Positions 17,913-28,138 are shown, numbered from the stretch's first letter. The stretch: 64,000 nt of DNA from Arenibacter echinorum (GCF_003259375.1 NZ_QLLN01000005.1:248001-312000), one strand, 5' to 3'. A program made the numbers and translations. Notes: generated by a model from the sequence alone, not told the origin.

Positions 17913-19274
17913 CTAATACTTCTCCATCAGCGCTTTTACCTCCTCCAAATTCAATCCGCCATAATTCCCAGAGCTCATTAAAAGCAGTACGTAATTATCA
18001 TATTCCTGACCAAACACAAAATTTTTGAAATCTTCGGAGTCGGTAAAAATCTGCAAATCGTCACGTTCAAAGGCTTCGGATATTTGTTCCTCGGTAACCT
18101 CCTCAAGCTTCTTAATCCTAACTGATTCCGGCAAATAGAAAACTGCCGCTACATCTGCAGCCTCCAATGCACCTTTATACTCCTTTAAAAATTCTGGGTT
18201 AAAACTGCTATAGGTGTGCAGTTCCAGACATGCAATTAATTTTCTGGTGGGATACTGCTCTTTAACAGCATTGGTGGTAGCCATTACTTTACTGGGTGAA
18301 TGCGCAAAATCCTTAAAGGCGACACATGTATCACCTTCAGCTATTTTTTCCAATCTTTTGGAAGCGCCTTTAAAGGATGCTATGGCCTCGTAGAAGTCGT
18401 CTTCATCTACTCCCATATTTTGACATATCCATTTTGCCCCGGCAAGATTACTAAGGTTATGCCTTCCAAAAACTTCGATAGGCATTGCGCCCTCTGGGGT
18501 TTCCAATATAGTCTGCCCATTTTCAACCGTATATTCAGGAGTGTTATAGGGTAGCTTACGTATAGCATTTTCAGAGGCTTTTACCACCCCATCCACCTCT
18601 GGGTCTTCCTCATTGTAAGTAATACTTCCTCCTTTTACAATACTATCCACGAAAATCCGGAATTGCTCCACATAATTGTCATAGGTAGGGAATACATTAA
18701 TGTGATCCCAGGCTATTCCGCTCAAAAGGGCAATATTGGGTTTATAAAGATGAAATTTCGGCCGCCTATCTATGGGGGAAGACAAATATTCATCACCCTC
18801 CAGTACTATAAAATCGTTCTCCTCGGTAAGATGTACCATACGGTCAAACCCTTCCAATTGGGCACCTACCATAAAATCTACAGCTCTGTCATGATAATTT
18901 AAGACATGCAATATCATGGAAGTAATGGTAGTCTTGCCATGACTTCCTCCTATGACCACTCTTGTCTTATTCTTGGATTGCTCGTACAGGAACTCGGGAT
19001 AGGAAAATATCTTTAATCCCAATTCCTGGGCCTTTAGAAGCTCAGGATTGTCGGCCTTGGCGTGCATACCCAAAATTATCGCATCCAAATTGGAGTTCAA
19101 TTTCTCTGGAAACCAGCCAAATTGTTCCGGCAATAGCCCTTTGGCTGCCAACCTGGTTTTGGAAGGTTCAAAAATTACGTCATCACTCCCTGAAACAGTA
19201 TATCCTTTATGATGTAATGCCAAAGCCAAATTGTGCATAGCACTGCCCCCGATGGCAATAAAATGAATGTGCAT
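17913..19274 (-). CDS. mpl: UDP-N-acetylmuramate:L-Ala-gamma-D-Glu-meso-DAP ligase (peptidoglycan recycling)
   Basis: Re-attaches recycled murein tripeptide to UDP-MurNAc, bypassing MurC-E. The 453-aa length and the start MHIHFIAIGGSAMHNLALAL are typical. The ATP P-loop GGSHGKTT is at 109-116, and the C-terminal Mur ligase domain contains FKDFAHSPSKVMATTNAV. MurC is the closest alternative, but MurC has IHFVGIGGIGMSG at the N-terminus and GTHGKTTT at the P-loop. The -IGGSAMHNLA- and GGSHGKTT forms fit Mpl. It is transcribed upstream of murI in the same direction. Confidence 0.92.
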   Translation of the reverse strand: MHIHFIAIGGSAMHNLALALHHKGYTVSGSDDVIFEPSKTRLAAKGLLPEQFGWFPEKLNSNLDAIILGMHAKADNPELLKAQELGLKIFSYPEFLYEQSKNKTRVVIGGSHGKTTITSMILHVLNYHDRAVDFMVGAQLEGFDRMVHLTEENDFIVLEGDEYLSSPIDRRPKFHLYKPNIALLSGIAWDHINVFPTYDNYVEQFRIFVDSIVKGGSITYNEEDPEVDGVVKASENAIRKLPYNTPEYTVENGQTILETPEGAMPIEVFGRHNLSNLAGAKWICQNMGVDEDDFYEAIASFKGASKRLEKIAEGDTCVAFKDFAHSPSKVMATTNAVKEQYPTRKLIACLELHTYSSFNPEFLKEYKGALEAADVAAVFYLPESVRIKKLEEVTEEQISEAFERDDLQIFTDSEDFKNFVFGQEYDNYVLLLMSSGNYGGLNLEEVKALMEKY

Positions 19275-19433
19275 GAAAAGATCGGTTTAAGGGGGTAAAG
19301 ATAAACATTGTTCAAGGCTATCAAAAAAGTTATTGAATGGTTTCAGTTATTCCAAGAACAAATACCGGAAATAGTATTAAAACAATAACTTAAACCTCAA
19401 TATTTTTTAATTTAGTACCAAAGAACACAATCC

Positions 19434-19751
19434 ATGAAAATAAAACTTGCTGAAATTGTCTCCAAGGAAATTATGCCTGGCTACCACGGCAAACTTATTC
19501 ATACCCAAAATATGAGTTTAGCTTTTTGGGAGGTGGAAGCAGGAGCAAAAGTTCCCGAACATGCACACATGAATGAACAGGTAATGCAGGTATTGGAGGG
19601 AAAATTTGAATTTACCCTTGGCGGCAATACCAAAACCTATGAACCGGGCGATCTGGTAATAATTCCGCCCCACGTTCCACATAGCGGATTGGCACTTACC
19701 CCCTGTAAATTGATGGATGTTTTTAGTCCCACAAGGGAAGAATATAGATAA
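19434..19751 (+). CDS. Cupin-domain protein
   Basis: 105 aa, a single beta-barrel of the conserved cupin fold. Cupin motif 1 is visible as AKVPEHAHMNEQVMQVLEGKFEF (His/His/Glu metal ligands) and motif 2 as YEPGDLVIIPPHVPHSGLA. There is no additional domain, so the enzyme activity, if any, is unknown; binding of a divalent metal is inferred. It precedes the SDR gene by about 45 bases on the same strand and may share its transcript. Confidence 0.87.
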   Translation: MKIKLAEIVSKEIMPGYHGKLIHTQNMSLAFWEVEAGAKVPEHAHMNEQVMQVLEGKFEFTLGGNTKTYEPGDLVIIPPHVPHSGLALTPCKLMDVFSPTREEYR

Positions 19752-19796
19752 ACCTACTATTGTCCCACTAGGATAATGTTAAAACATATTACCAAG

Positions 19797-20582
19797 ATGA
19801 AGATATTACTCAAGAACAAAAAAGCATTGATCGGAGGCAGTAGCCGTGGGATCGGCAGGGCCATTGCCCAACAATTGGCAGCCAGTGGTGCGAGCGTTAC
19901 CGTCATGGCCCGCAGTGAGGAACAGTTAAAAACCCTGATATCCGATTTACCTACGGATAACGGACAGCAACACCAGTATTTGGTGGTGGATTATTCCAAT
20001 TTTGATGCCTATAAGAAAAGTATATCCACCTTCTTTAAAACGAACACGGTAGATATTTTGGTGAACAATACCCAGGGACCCTCTGCAGGAGGTGCCTTGG
20101 AGAAAAAGATCGATGATTATCAGGTAGCTTTTGACCTTCTTTTTAAGACCGCGGTATTTACCACAGAACAGGCGCTTAAGGGAATGATATCCCAGAAATA
20201 CGGTCGTATCATCAATGTTGCCTCAGTTTCCGTAAAGGAACCCCTACCCTATTTGACCCTTTCCAATAGCATACGCGCCGCTGTTGTTACCTGGTCCAAA
20301 ACCCTGGCTTCCGATGTAGGCAAATACAACATTACTGCAAACTGTACCCTAACCGGATATTTTAACACGGAAAGACTAAAGAATCTGAACGGCGCCAAGG
20401 CCAAATCCTTGGGTATTCCTCTTTCTGAAGTTGAGAATCAAATGCTCTCCCATGTACCTGTGGGACGATTTGGAGACCCAACGGAATATGGGTATTTGGT
20501 TACGTTTTTGGCCTCTGAGCACGCCTCTTTTATAACAGGGACCAATATTCCCATTGATGGTGGTTTGCTAAAATCGCTTTAA
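19797..20582 (+). CDS. Atypical short-chain dehydrogenase/reductase lacking the YxxxK catalytic pair
   Basis: 261 aa from the ATG at 19797; an in-frame ATG seven codons upstream is also possible. A Rossmann start GGSSRGIGRA (13-22) and the C-terminal PIDGG are SDR-like. However, where classical SDRs have YxxxK this protein has S156-N-S-I-R160 (TLSNSIRAAV), and the NNAG strand reads NNTQGP. The family resembles FabG-like proteins (BKR-like SDR group) known to depart from the catalytic tetrad. It may bind nucleotide without classical SDR chemistry, or use other residues. It likely shares a transcript with the cupin gene. Confidence 0.82.
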   Translation: MKILLKNKKALIGGSSRGIGRAIAQQLAASGASVTVMARSEEQLKTLISDLPTDNGQQHQYLVVDYSNFDAYKKSISTFFKTNTVDILVNNTQGPSAGGALEKKIDDYQVAFDLLFKTAVFTTEQALKGMISQKYGRIINVASVSVKEPLPYLTLSNSIRAAVVTWSKTLASDVGKYNITANCTLTGYFNTERLKNLNGAKAKSLGIPLSEVENQMLSHVPVGRFGDPTEYGYLVTFLASEHASFITGTNIPIDGGLLKSL

Positions 20583-20743
20583 ATGGCCAGCAAAAGAAAT
20601 ATAAAGAACAACCCATAGGTGCCAAGCCTTCAGAGGATGCTAAAAAAATCCCTGCTCTAATAAAGCAACGTTGGTATTCTTTTTGCATCTAGTCTCTTCA
20701 TGGCATGTTCACTCACTTAAAAGTGTGTTTCACTCATTTTGGA

Positions 20744-20774
20744 TTGTAACCCCATGAAATAAACGCCAATTTTG
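20744..20774 (+). promoter_or_regulatory. Candidate promoter of the alpha-2-macroglobulin gene
   Basis: TTG at 20744-20746, a 20-base spacer, then CAATTTTG at 20767-20774 (one mismatch from TAnnTTTG). A start near 20780 supports the downstream ATG at 20793 as the real start. Confidence 0.5.
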
Positions 20775-20792
20775 TTATATATACTTATACAG

Positions 20793-23700
20793 ATGAAAAA
20801 AATAGCAACAATATTTACCTTAATCCTATTCTCTCAAATGGCACAATCCCAATCTCCCAACGATTCCTATTCCTCCTTATGGCAAAAGGTACAAAAATTG
20901 GAGAACGAGGCCATGACCAAATCCGCATTGGACCTAGTAGCTTTAATCTCAAAAAAGGCCAATAAAGAGCAGAATTCCGTTCAGATTATAAGATCACTTA
21001 TCTACACCTCCAAATATGCACTAACCTTGGAGGAGGATGCCCAATTAAAAATTATACGCGATTTTAAAGAAGAAATAGACCAAAGCCAATTCCCGACCAA
21101 AAATATCTTGGAAGGCTATTTGGCAAATATGTATTGGCAATATTTTCAACAAAATAGATATCGATTCTACGACAGGACGACAACAGAGGAAAAAGTGGAC
21201 AGCATTGATTTTAGAACCTGGGATCTTAGCACTATTTTTCATGAAATAAGTGTACATTTTGATGCCTCATTGCATAAGCCTTTAAAGTTACAGCAACTAA
21301 AAGTGGATGCTTTTAAAGAGATCCTCAATGAACAAAAAGGCTCCGAGACTTATCGGCCCAGCCTATTTGATCTTTTGGCCCATTCGGCATTGGATTTTTA
21401 TAAAACCAGTGAAAATAGCATTGACCGTCCGGCAGATAAATTTGAATTGGACAACCCGGAAATCTTATGCGAGGGAAAACAATTTGTTGAACAACAGATT
21501 AGCACCAAGGACAAGACTTCCCTACAGAGTAAGGCCATAATACTTTATCAGCAACTCTTGGATTTCCATGACCCTATGGAGGAAGCATATGTAGATGTTG
21601 ATATTGAACGTCTAAGGTATATTAAGGAAAATGCAGTATTTCCGAACAAGGACCAACAATACCTGGAGGTTTTGCAAAATACCGCCGAATCTATCAAAAA
21701 CAACAAGAACTCGGCTTTATACCTATATGAAATTGCCATGTTATACCGCGAATGGGGCAACAGTTATCAACCTAACATCAAGGACGATTACAGATGGAAG
21801 CAGAAAGAGGCTATGGCTGTATGTGAATCTGTAATAAATCAGTTTCCAAACAGCAGGGGCGCTGAAAAATGTAAAGCACTAAAATCGGAGATATTGTCCA
21901 AAGACCTTCAATTGACCGGGGAACGACATATACCAGTCAACCTACCTTCCCGCTTACTCGTAGAATACAAAAATCTCCATAATCTTCAATTATCGGCCCG
22001 TAAGATTTCCCAAAAGGAGATAAAGGAGCTCAACAGTCTTTATCCTGAGGAAAAAGTATTGGCTTTTATTAAAAAACTCACGGAAGTTAAAAGTTGGGAC
22101 GCCAAGCTTATCAACGAAAATGATTATCAATCCCACAAAATAGAAATCTTATTGCCCGAACTAAGCAACGGTTCCTACATTATATTGGCCACCCCTCTTT
22201 CCGATTCCGGCAGCACCTTTGCCTATAGCCCTATCCAAGTTACCAATTTGGCATTGGTGGAAGGACAAACCAGTACCGAACATAACTTTCAAGTAATTGA
22301 CCGTAACAACGGAAAACCTATATCCGGGGCTACCCTAAAGTTCTCCTATCAACGGAACTACGAAAGACCAATCATGACCAAGACCTTGATTTCCGACGAG
22401 AAAGGGATGGTAAACCTTCCTTTAACCAGCGAGCGCTGGAACAACGTGGATATCCTGATCAGCACGAAACATGAGGAGGCCTTTTTTGAAGATTTTTATG
22501 TTAATGCCAAATATGACCAAGGGGAGGAAGACAACCTATACTCCTGTTTTTTATTTACGGACCGAAGTATTTACAGGCCTGGCCAACCCCTATATTTTAA
22601 AGGGTTGGCAATGGTTCAAAAAGACGATAAATCCTCCGTGCTTACCAATACCAAAATAACGGTAAGCCTTATGGATGTTAATCATCAAGAAGTTGCCCAA
22701 CAAGAATTTAGAACCAATGATTATGGCTCCATTTCAGGCACATTCGTTTTACCCAATAATGGGCTTACAGGGAATTATTATTTGAAATTGGATTCCGAAG
22801 AAGTTGACATTAGCGGCAATAGTTATTTTTCAGTGGAAGAATACAAGCGTCCCAAATTTGAAATTTCACTGGAATCCATTACAGAGACATATAGGGTAAA
22901 CGATACCATCTCCGTTAAGGGAACGGCCAAGGCCTACGCAGGAAGCCTTATTACAGGCGCCAAGGTAAGCTATACCGTTAGGCGAGTGGTGTACTACCCT
23001 AAATGGTATTATTGGCACCTGCCCTATTTTGATGGGACCCCTCAAGAGATTGCCCATGGCGAAACGGTTACCGATGGCAACGGTAAATACGAGATTAACT
23101 TCAAAGCCATACCAGATCTAAGTATTGCCAAGGAAAATATGCCAACCTTCAACTATGAGGTTACAGCAGATGTCACGGACCTTAATGGCGAAACCCACAG
23201 TGCAACCACTATGGTCAACGTGGGGTATCATGCGCTAACGGCCGATATTCAAATTGATGATCCTTTGAACAAGGATGGCAAAAATCCTAAGATAACCATC
23301 TCCACCTATAACCTTAACGGTGAGTTTGTTGCAGCGCAAGGAAGCCTAAAAATGTATAAACTAAAGGCCCCAAATAATGTCCTTAGGCCAAGACCTTGGG
23401 CAGCTCCGGATTATGATGGCTTTGGAAAAACCAAGTTTAAGGAACTTTTCCCCCATGATGCCTTTGGCAAGGAAGATAACCCTGCCTTTTGGGAAAAAGG
23501 GGAACTGGTATGGGAATCCAGCTTTGACACAGGAAAATCCACGGAAATTGACTTGGGCAACGTAAAAAAGTGGTTGTCCGGAAAGTATGTCATTGAATTG
23601 GAAGCAAAGGACAAATTCGGTCAACTGGTAAAGGACATTGCACAAACTACTTTTTACAGTGATAAGGACAAGATATCGGCGGACAATCAGCTTTTTCAAA

Positions 23701-26700
23701 TAAAGACCGATAAAAACTCCTATGTCATTGGAGACAAAGTTAAACTCACTTTGCGCACTGCTGCGGAAAACCTTACTATATCTTTATTTATTGAAAAGGA
23801 TCGGAAAATTGTGGCAACACACCTAATTGAATTGCACAATAACTCAAAGACCATTGAAATTCCTGTTACTGCGCAAGACCAGGGTGGATTTGCCATAAAC
23901 TATAGTTTCTCCGCATACAATGCCTTTCAATCTAGCAGCCTTTCCATTGCTGTCCCCTATCCCAGTGCTGACCTAAAAATTGAAACCATTACCTTCCGAG
24001 ATAAGCTTCAGCCTGGAAAAGAGGAAACATGGTCCTTTAATATTAAAGGCCCCAAAGGGGATAAGGTAACCGCAGAACTGTTGGCCAGTATGTATGATGC
24101 CTCATTGGATGCCTTTAAAGGACATCATTGGAATTTTTCTCCAAATTATAAAGGGCAGTATTATTCCAACAGAAATCTCAATGCCTATAAAAGTTACGGG
24201 ATTGCCTCTTTTAATACCTATCTAAATTTTGGCGACAGGTTTACTTATACCCCTCAATACTATGACTCCTTTGACTGGTTCGGTCTCCATTTTGGATATG
24301 GTTATGCACTGAGGGAAAGAATGATGATGAAAAGTAGTGCCCCCGGTGCCCCTATGGAAATAATGGCAGAAAGTGAAGTCTCGGATGAAGTGATCACCGT
24401 AGGATATGGAACACCATCTCCTGAAAACAAAGCCGGCAGCAACCAAGCTCCACAGGACAAAAATGGTAAAAAGGATGGATTTGATGATATTCAGATTCGG
24501 AAAAACCTACAGGAAACTGCCTTTTTCTTTCCCCAGCTTCTAACCGATAAGGACGGAAATGTATCCTTTAGCTTCACTACCCCTGAAGCTTTGACCAAAT
24601 GGAAACTGCAGCTTCTGGCACACACCAAGACCATGGAAAGCGCCAAATCCACCATGCAAACCGTTACACAAAAGGAATTGATGGTTACCCCAAATGCACC
24701 GCGTTTCTTGCGTGAGGGAGATAAAATTGTGATCAGCACCAAAATAGCGAATCTAACCAACAAATTGCTCAGCGGCAATGCCAGGTTGGAATTGGTGGAT
24801 GCCTTTAGCGGAAGGGATATAACCCCAGAACTGTTGATCAGTGATCCACTTTACGGAACTGTTAAGCCCGAAAATACTTTTACGGTAGACGCCATGGGAA
24901 ATACCCAGGTATCATGGAACTTAAAAATTCCTGAAGGAATTGGAGCTGTACAGTACAAGATAATGGCCAAGGCGGGTGATTTTAGTGATGGGGAACAAAA
25001 TATACTTCCGGTACTTACAAACCGAATGTTGGTTACCGAAACCCTACCAATGTGGGTGCGCGGCAATGAAACCAAGACCTTTACCTTGGACAAATTAAAG
25101 AACACTGCCTCAACCACCTTAAAGCATCATCAACTTAGCCTGGAGATAACTTCCAATCCGGCATGGTATGCAATTCAAGCCCTGCCTTACTTAATGGAAT
25201 ATCCCTATGACTGTAACGAGCAAATATTTTCGAGATATTATGCCAACACTTTGGGAGGATATATTGCCAATTCCAATCCTAGAATACAACAGGTTTTTGA
25301 CCAATGGGCCAACTCAGATGCGTTGCTAGGCAATCTTGAGAAAAATGAAGAATTAAAATCGATTTTAATTCAGGAAACACCATGGTTGCGCGATGCACAA
25401 TCCGAAACCGAACAAAAGAAACGTATAGCACTGCTCTTCGATCTTAACAAATTAAAAAACGATCAAGACAATGCCTTCAATAAACTTGTTCAGAACCAAA
25501 TGTCGTCCGGGGCTTGGGCCTGGTTCAAGGGAGGCCCCGAAAACCGATTTATCACCCAACATATTGTTACCGGTCTAGGACATCTTAAGAAAATAACATC
25601 CCCCAGCGAAAGTGAGGAAAAATCAGAGATTGGAAATAGCGGTAATACCAAGGAACAGCAAGTAATAAAAAATGCAGTTGCCTATTTGGACGATAAGTTT
25701 GTGAAAGAATACGAGCAAATGAAAAAATACGCCACGGATCTTAATGATGACCATTTGAGCCATACCCAAATACATTATCTGTACATGCGCAGTTATTATC
25801 CAGAAATTAAGGTTTCCAAAAAAGTAGCCGAAATTATGGATTACTACAATATCCAGGCACAAAAATATTGGGTAAAAAGAGATCTGTATTCAAAAGGGCT
25901 TCTTTCCTTAATTCTCTTTAGAAACGGAAGTACAGCAACTGCCAATAAAATAATAAAGTCCTTGGAGGAAAATAGTATTTTGAGTGATGAATTGGGTATG
26001 TATTGGAAAGAAAACAACAATTCCTGGTATTGGTACCAGGCACCCATTGAAACCCAATCCCTGTTAATAGAAGCCTTTTCCGAAATTAAAGATGATATTA
26101 AAACCGTAGACAATCTTAAAATTTGGTTGTTGAAGAACAAACAGACCAATCAATGGAAAACCACAAAAGCCACCACCGATGCAGTATATGCCTTGCTCAT
26201 AAGGGGAAGTGATTGGTTGTCTGTTACCGAAGCTGTAGACGTATTGGTCGGAGGTGAAAAAATTGAACCCTCCAAACTCGAAAATGTACAAGTGGAAGCT
26301 GGAACCGGATATTACAAAACCTCTTGGACCAAAAACGAAATAAGTCCTAAAATGGCAGAGGTACAGCTGAACAAAAAAGGGGATGGCATTGCTTGGGGAG
26401 CTTTGTACTGGCAATATTTTGAAGATTTGGACAAGATAAGCCCTGCCGATACACCTTTGAAATTAAAAAAGAAAGTTTTCTTGAAAAAAAATACGGATAC
26501 AGGGGAAGTATTATCCGAAATTAATCGCAAAACACCTTTAAATGTAGGCGATCTGGTTCGTATAAGAATTGAATTAAGGGCAGATAGACCAATGGAATAT
26601 GTGCACATGAAGGATATGAGGGCAGCTGGGATGGAACCCATAAATGTGTTGTCCAGCTATAAATGGCAAGACGGTCTGGGATATTACGAAAGTACTAAAG

Positions 26701-26873
26701 ATGCCAGTACCAATTTCTTTTTCGACTATCTGCCCAAGGGGATATATGTCTTTGAATACGACTTAAGGGTCAACAATGTCGGGGATTTCAGCAACGGAAT
26801 TTCCACCATTCAGAGTATGTACGCTCCCGAATTTAGTAGTCATAGCGAAGGAGTGAGAGTGCTTATCGAATAA
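20793..26873 (+). CDS. Alpha-2-macroglobulin family protein (MG2 and thioester domains)
   Basis: Very large secreted protein, 2026 aa, with a Sec signal peptide (MKKIATIFTLILFSQMAQSQ) and no lipobox. An N-terminal region of about 470 residues looks alpha-helical and repeat-like. Then come macroglobulin-type domains with the hallmark TDRSIYRPGQPLYFKG near residue 590, a bait-like variable segment near 1195-1225, and an A2M domain (AFFFPQLLTDKDGNVSFSFTTPEALTKWK). The thioester tetrad CNEQ is at residues 1474-1477, so covalent trapping is possible. The C-terminal part holds the terpenoid-toroid helices and a receptor-binding-like fold. It is inferred to trap proteases in the periplasm or at the surface. 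Not adjacent to pbpC. Confidence 0.87.
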   Translation: MKKIATIFTLILFSQMAQSQSPNDSYSSLWQKVQKLENEAMTKSALDLVALISKKANKEQNSVQIIRSLIYTSKYALTLEEDAQLKIIRDFKEEIDQSQFPTKNILEGYLANMYWQYFQQNRYRFYDRTTTEEKVDSIDFRTWDLSTIFHEISVHFDASLHKPLKLQQLKVDAFKEILNEQKGSETYRPSLFDLLAHSALDFYKTSENSIDRPADKFELDNPEILCEGKQFVEQQISTKDKTSLQSKAIILYQQLLDFHDPMEEAYVDVDIERLRYIKENAVFPNKDQQYLEVLQNTAESIKNNKNSALYLYEIAMLYREWGNSYQPNIKDDYRWKQKEAMAVCESVINQFPNSRGAEKCKALKSEILSKDLQLTGERHIPVNLPSRLLVEYKNLHNLQLSARKISQKEIKELNSLYPEEKVLAFIKKLTEVKSWDAKLINENDYQSHKIEILLPELSNGSYIILATPLSDSGSTFAYSPIQVTNLALVEGQTSTEHNFQVIDRNNGKPISGATLKFSYQRNYERPIMTKTLISDEKGMVNLPLTSERWNNVDILISTKHEEAFFEDFYVNAKYDQGEEDNLYSCFLFTDRSIYRPGQPLYFKGLAMVQKDDKSSVLTNTKITVSLMDVNHQEVAQQEFRTNDYGSISGTFVLPNNGLTGNYYLKLDSEEVDISGNSYFSVEEYKRPKFEISLESITETYRVNDTISVKGTAKAYAGSLITGAKVSYTVRRVVYYPKWYYWHLPYFDGTPQEIAHGETVTDGNGKYEINFKAIPDLSIAKENMPTFNYEVTADVTDLNGETHSATTMVNVGYHALTADIQIDDPLNKDGKNPKITISTYNLNGEFVAAQGSLKMYKLKAPNNVLRPRPWAAPDYDGFGKTKFKELFPHDAFGKEDNPAFWEKGELVWESSFDTGKSTEIDLGNVKKWLSGKYVIELEAKDKFGQLVKDIAQTTFYSDKDKISADNQLFQIKTDKNSYVIGDKVKLTLRTAAENLTISLFIEKDRKIVATHLIELHNNSKTIEIPVTAQDQGGFAINYSFSAYNAFQSSSLSIAVPYPSADLKIETITFRDKLQPGKEETWSFNIKGPKGDKVTAELLASMYDASLDAFKGHHWNFSPNYKGQYYSNRNLNAYKSYGIASFNTYLNFGDRFTYTPQYYDSFDWFGLHFGYGYALRERMMMKSSAPGAPMEIMAESEVSDEVITVGYGTPSPENKAGSNQAPQDKNGKKDGFDDIQIRKNLQETAFFFPQLLTDKDGNVSFSFTTPEALTKWKLQLLAHTKTMESAKSTMQTVTQKELMVTPNAPRFLREGDKIVISTKIANLTNKLLSGNARLELVDAFSGRDITPELLISDPLYGTVKPENTFTVDAMGNTQVSWNLKIPEGIGAVQYKIMAKAGDFSDGEQNILPVLTNRMLVTETLPMWVRGNETKTFTLDKLKNTASTTLKHHQLSLEITSNPAWYAIQALPYLMEYPYDCNEQIFSRYYANTLGGYIANSNPRIQQVFDQWANSDALLGNLEKNEELKSILIQETPWLRDAQSETEQKKRIALLFDLNKLKNDQDNAFNKLVQNQMSSGAWAWFKGGPENRFITQHIVTGLGHLKKITSPSESEEKSEIGNSGNTKEQQVIKNAVAYLDDKFVKEYEQMKKYATDLNDDHLSHTQIHYLYMRSYYPEIKVSKKVAEIMDYYNIQAQKYWVKRDLYSKGLLSLILFRNGSTATANKIIKSLEENSILSDELGMYWKENNNSWYWYQAPIETQSLLIEAFSEIKDDIKTVDNLKIWLLKNKQTNQWKTTKATTDAVYALLIRGSDWLSVTEAVDVLVGGEKIEPSKLENVQVEAGTGYYKTSWTKNEISPKMAEVQLNKKGDGIAWGALYWQYFEDLDKISPADTPLKLKKKVFLKKNTDTGEVLSEINRKTPLNVGDLVRIRIELRADRPMEYVHMKDMRAAGMEPINVLSSYKWQDGLGYYESTKDASTNFFFDYLPKGIYVFEYDLRVNNVGDFSNGISTIQSMYAPEFSSHSEGVRVLIE

Positions 26874-26950
26874 CAAAAAATAAAATATTGTTAAAAAGGT
26901 ATTGCTTTTTTTCATAAATTCATAAATAACTAACATAAAATCAACGAATT

Positions 26951-27325
26951 ATGAACTCTACCTTTTTTATCGCATTACGCTTTGTATTTGGGATTTTTCT
27001 TATCGTTTTCGGGACGAATAAATTCTTGCATTTTATGCCGGCCGGACAAATGTCCGAAGCGGCCATGAACTATTTTTCAGCCTTATTGAGCACCAATACC
27101 CTTTATGTGGTAGCCATAGTGGAAATTCTTTCAGGACTTTCCTTATTGACCAACAAATTTGGAGCTTTAATGATGATTATACTGATGACCGTCTCTGTGA
27201 ATGCATTATTGTTCAATGCATTTTTGGAACCAGGTTCCATTGGCCTAACTTTGGTATTGCTTGTTCTTAATATAGTAATGCTGTACGCTTACAAAGAAAG
27301 ATATAAAGATATCCTGAGACCATAA
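26951..27325 (+). CDS. DoxX family membrane protein
   Basis: 124 aa with four predicted membrane helices, starting LRFVFGIFLIVFGTNKFLHFMP, the DoxX-like glycine-rich first helix. DoxX proteins occur in respiratory or redox-associated membrane complexes in some organisms; here its role is unknown. The gene follows the alpha-2-macroglobulin gene by about 77 bases, with no visible terminator between, and ends before a bidirectional hairpin. Confidence 0.82.
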   Translation: MNSTFFIALRFVFGIFLIVFGTNKFLHFMPAGQMSEAAMNYFSALLSTNTLYVVAIVEILSGLSLLTNKFGALMMIILMTVSVNALLFNAFLEPGSIGLTLVLLVLNIVMLYAYKERYKDILRP

Positions 27326-27347
27326 TCCTATATAATTTATCATAGAA

Positions 27348-27386
27348 AATAAGAAGCGGGACCACTTTTGGCTCCCGTTTCTTATT
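27348..27386. terminator. Bidirectional terminator between DoxX and DUF4136 genes
   Basis: AATAAGAAGCGGGA pairs with TCCCGTTTCTTATT over 14 positions with a single G-T wobble, 11-base loop, between convergent genes. Both flanks are T/A rich. Confidence 0.7.
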
Positions 27387-27438
27387 TATAATATTTCACC
27401 ATTTGCTCTATACCTTTATCATTGTCTTCGTTAACGGA

Positions 27439-27966
27439 TTACTTTCTACTTTTAGGTGGATATTTTTCAAGAGTTTTGGTCACCAATGCCTTTATCTTAT
27501 CCTCCCTTTCAATAGGAGAACTATTTTCCCTTAGACTACTTACTGCTATTGCCTGCCAAAAAAGTTCATCCTTCTGACTGTCAACAAAATCGAATTGAAT
27601 CTCCCGTTCCACATTTGCTGCTCCCACAGGAATACCAATTGTCATTCCGCCACCAACGTTTCTCCCAGTACCACCTATACCCACCCCTACGGTATTATTT
27701 CTAGGCGCCTGAAAAGAATTGCTTAAAATATTTATTAAAAATTCGGGCTCTTCGGATAACAAAAAGCCTTTACCCCGCATGGTGGAATCAATGGCCCTCA
27801 ATAATCGCCGAGTATCCAATTCGCTTAAACCAGTATCCATGTCCGAAAAGTAATTATAGGTGGTATATTTAGAATAATCAGTGTCCCTATCATAGTCATA
27901 ATTTACACGAACGGAACTACAGGAAGTTAAAAAGAGCAAGAGCAAGAATGGGATTATACTTTTCAT
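27439..27966 (-). CDS. DUF4136 lipoprotein
   Basis: 175 aa. Lipobox FLTSC makes Cys16 the predicted acylation site, after a hydrophobic leader. The body has the DUF4136 pattern (VNYDYDRDTDYSKYTTYNYF near the start, RRLLRAIDSTMRGKGF, then PEFLINILSNSF) followed by a glycine-rich stretch. These are predicted periplasmic/outer-membrane lipoproteins without known function. Downstream, convergent with DoxX. Confidence 0.86.
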   Translation of the reverse strand: MKSIIPFLLLLFLTSCSSVRVNYDYDRDTDYSKYTTYNYFSDMDTGLSELDTRRLLRAIDSTMRGKGFLLSEEPEFLINILSNSFQAPRNNTVGVGIGGTGRNVGGGMTIGIPVGAANVEREIQFDFVDSQKDELFWQAIAVSSLRENSSPIEREDKIKALVTKTLEKYPPKSRK

Positions 27967-28138
27967 TATTCCAATTTTTATAAGGGCCTGTTTAAGAAAT
28001 TGTGATAGGAATTTCCTAAATAGACTCTAAAATAGTGAAAATTATTATTGCCGTTTTTTATGAGGGTAAGTATTCGTTAAAACGCAGGGCATTATAACCA
28101 ATAAAACGGGCATATGTATATTCAATATATAATTGGGG

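Noticed and set aside
17913-19274. murC
   Set aside because: The N-terminal and P-loop sequences fit Mpl better than MurC.
24370-24440. Part of a SusC/TonB receptor in the alpha-2-macroglobulin gene
   Set aside because: Only a VGYGT stretch matches; no plug or barrel surrounds it.
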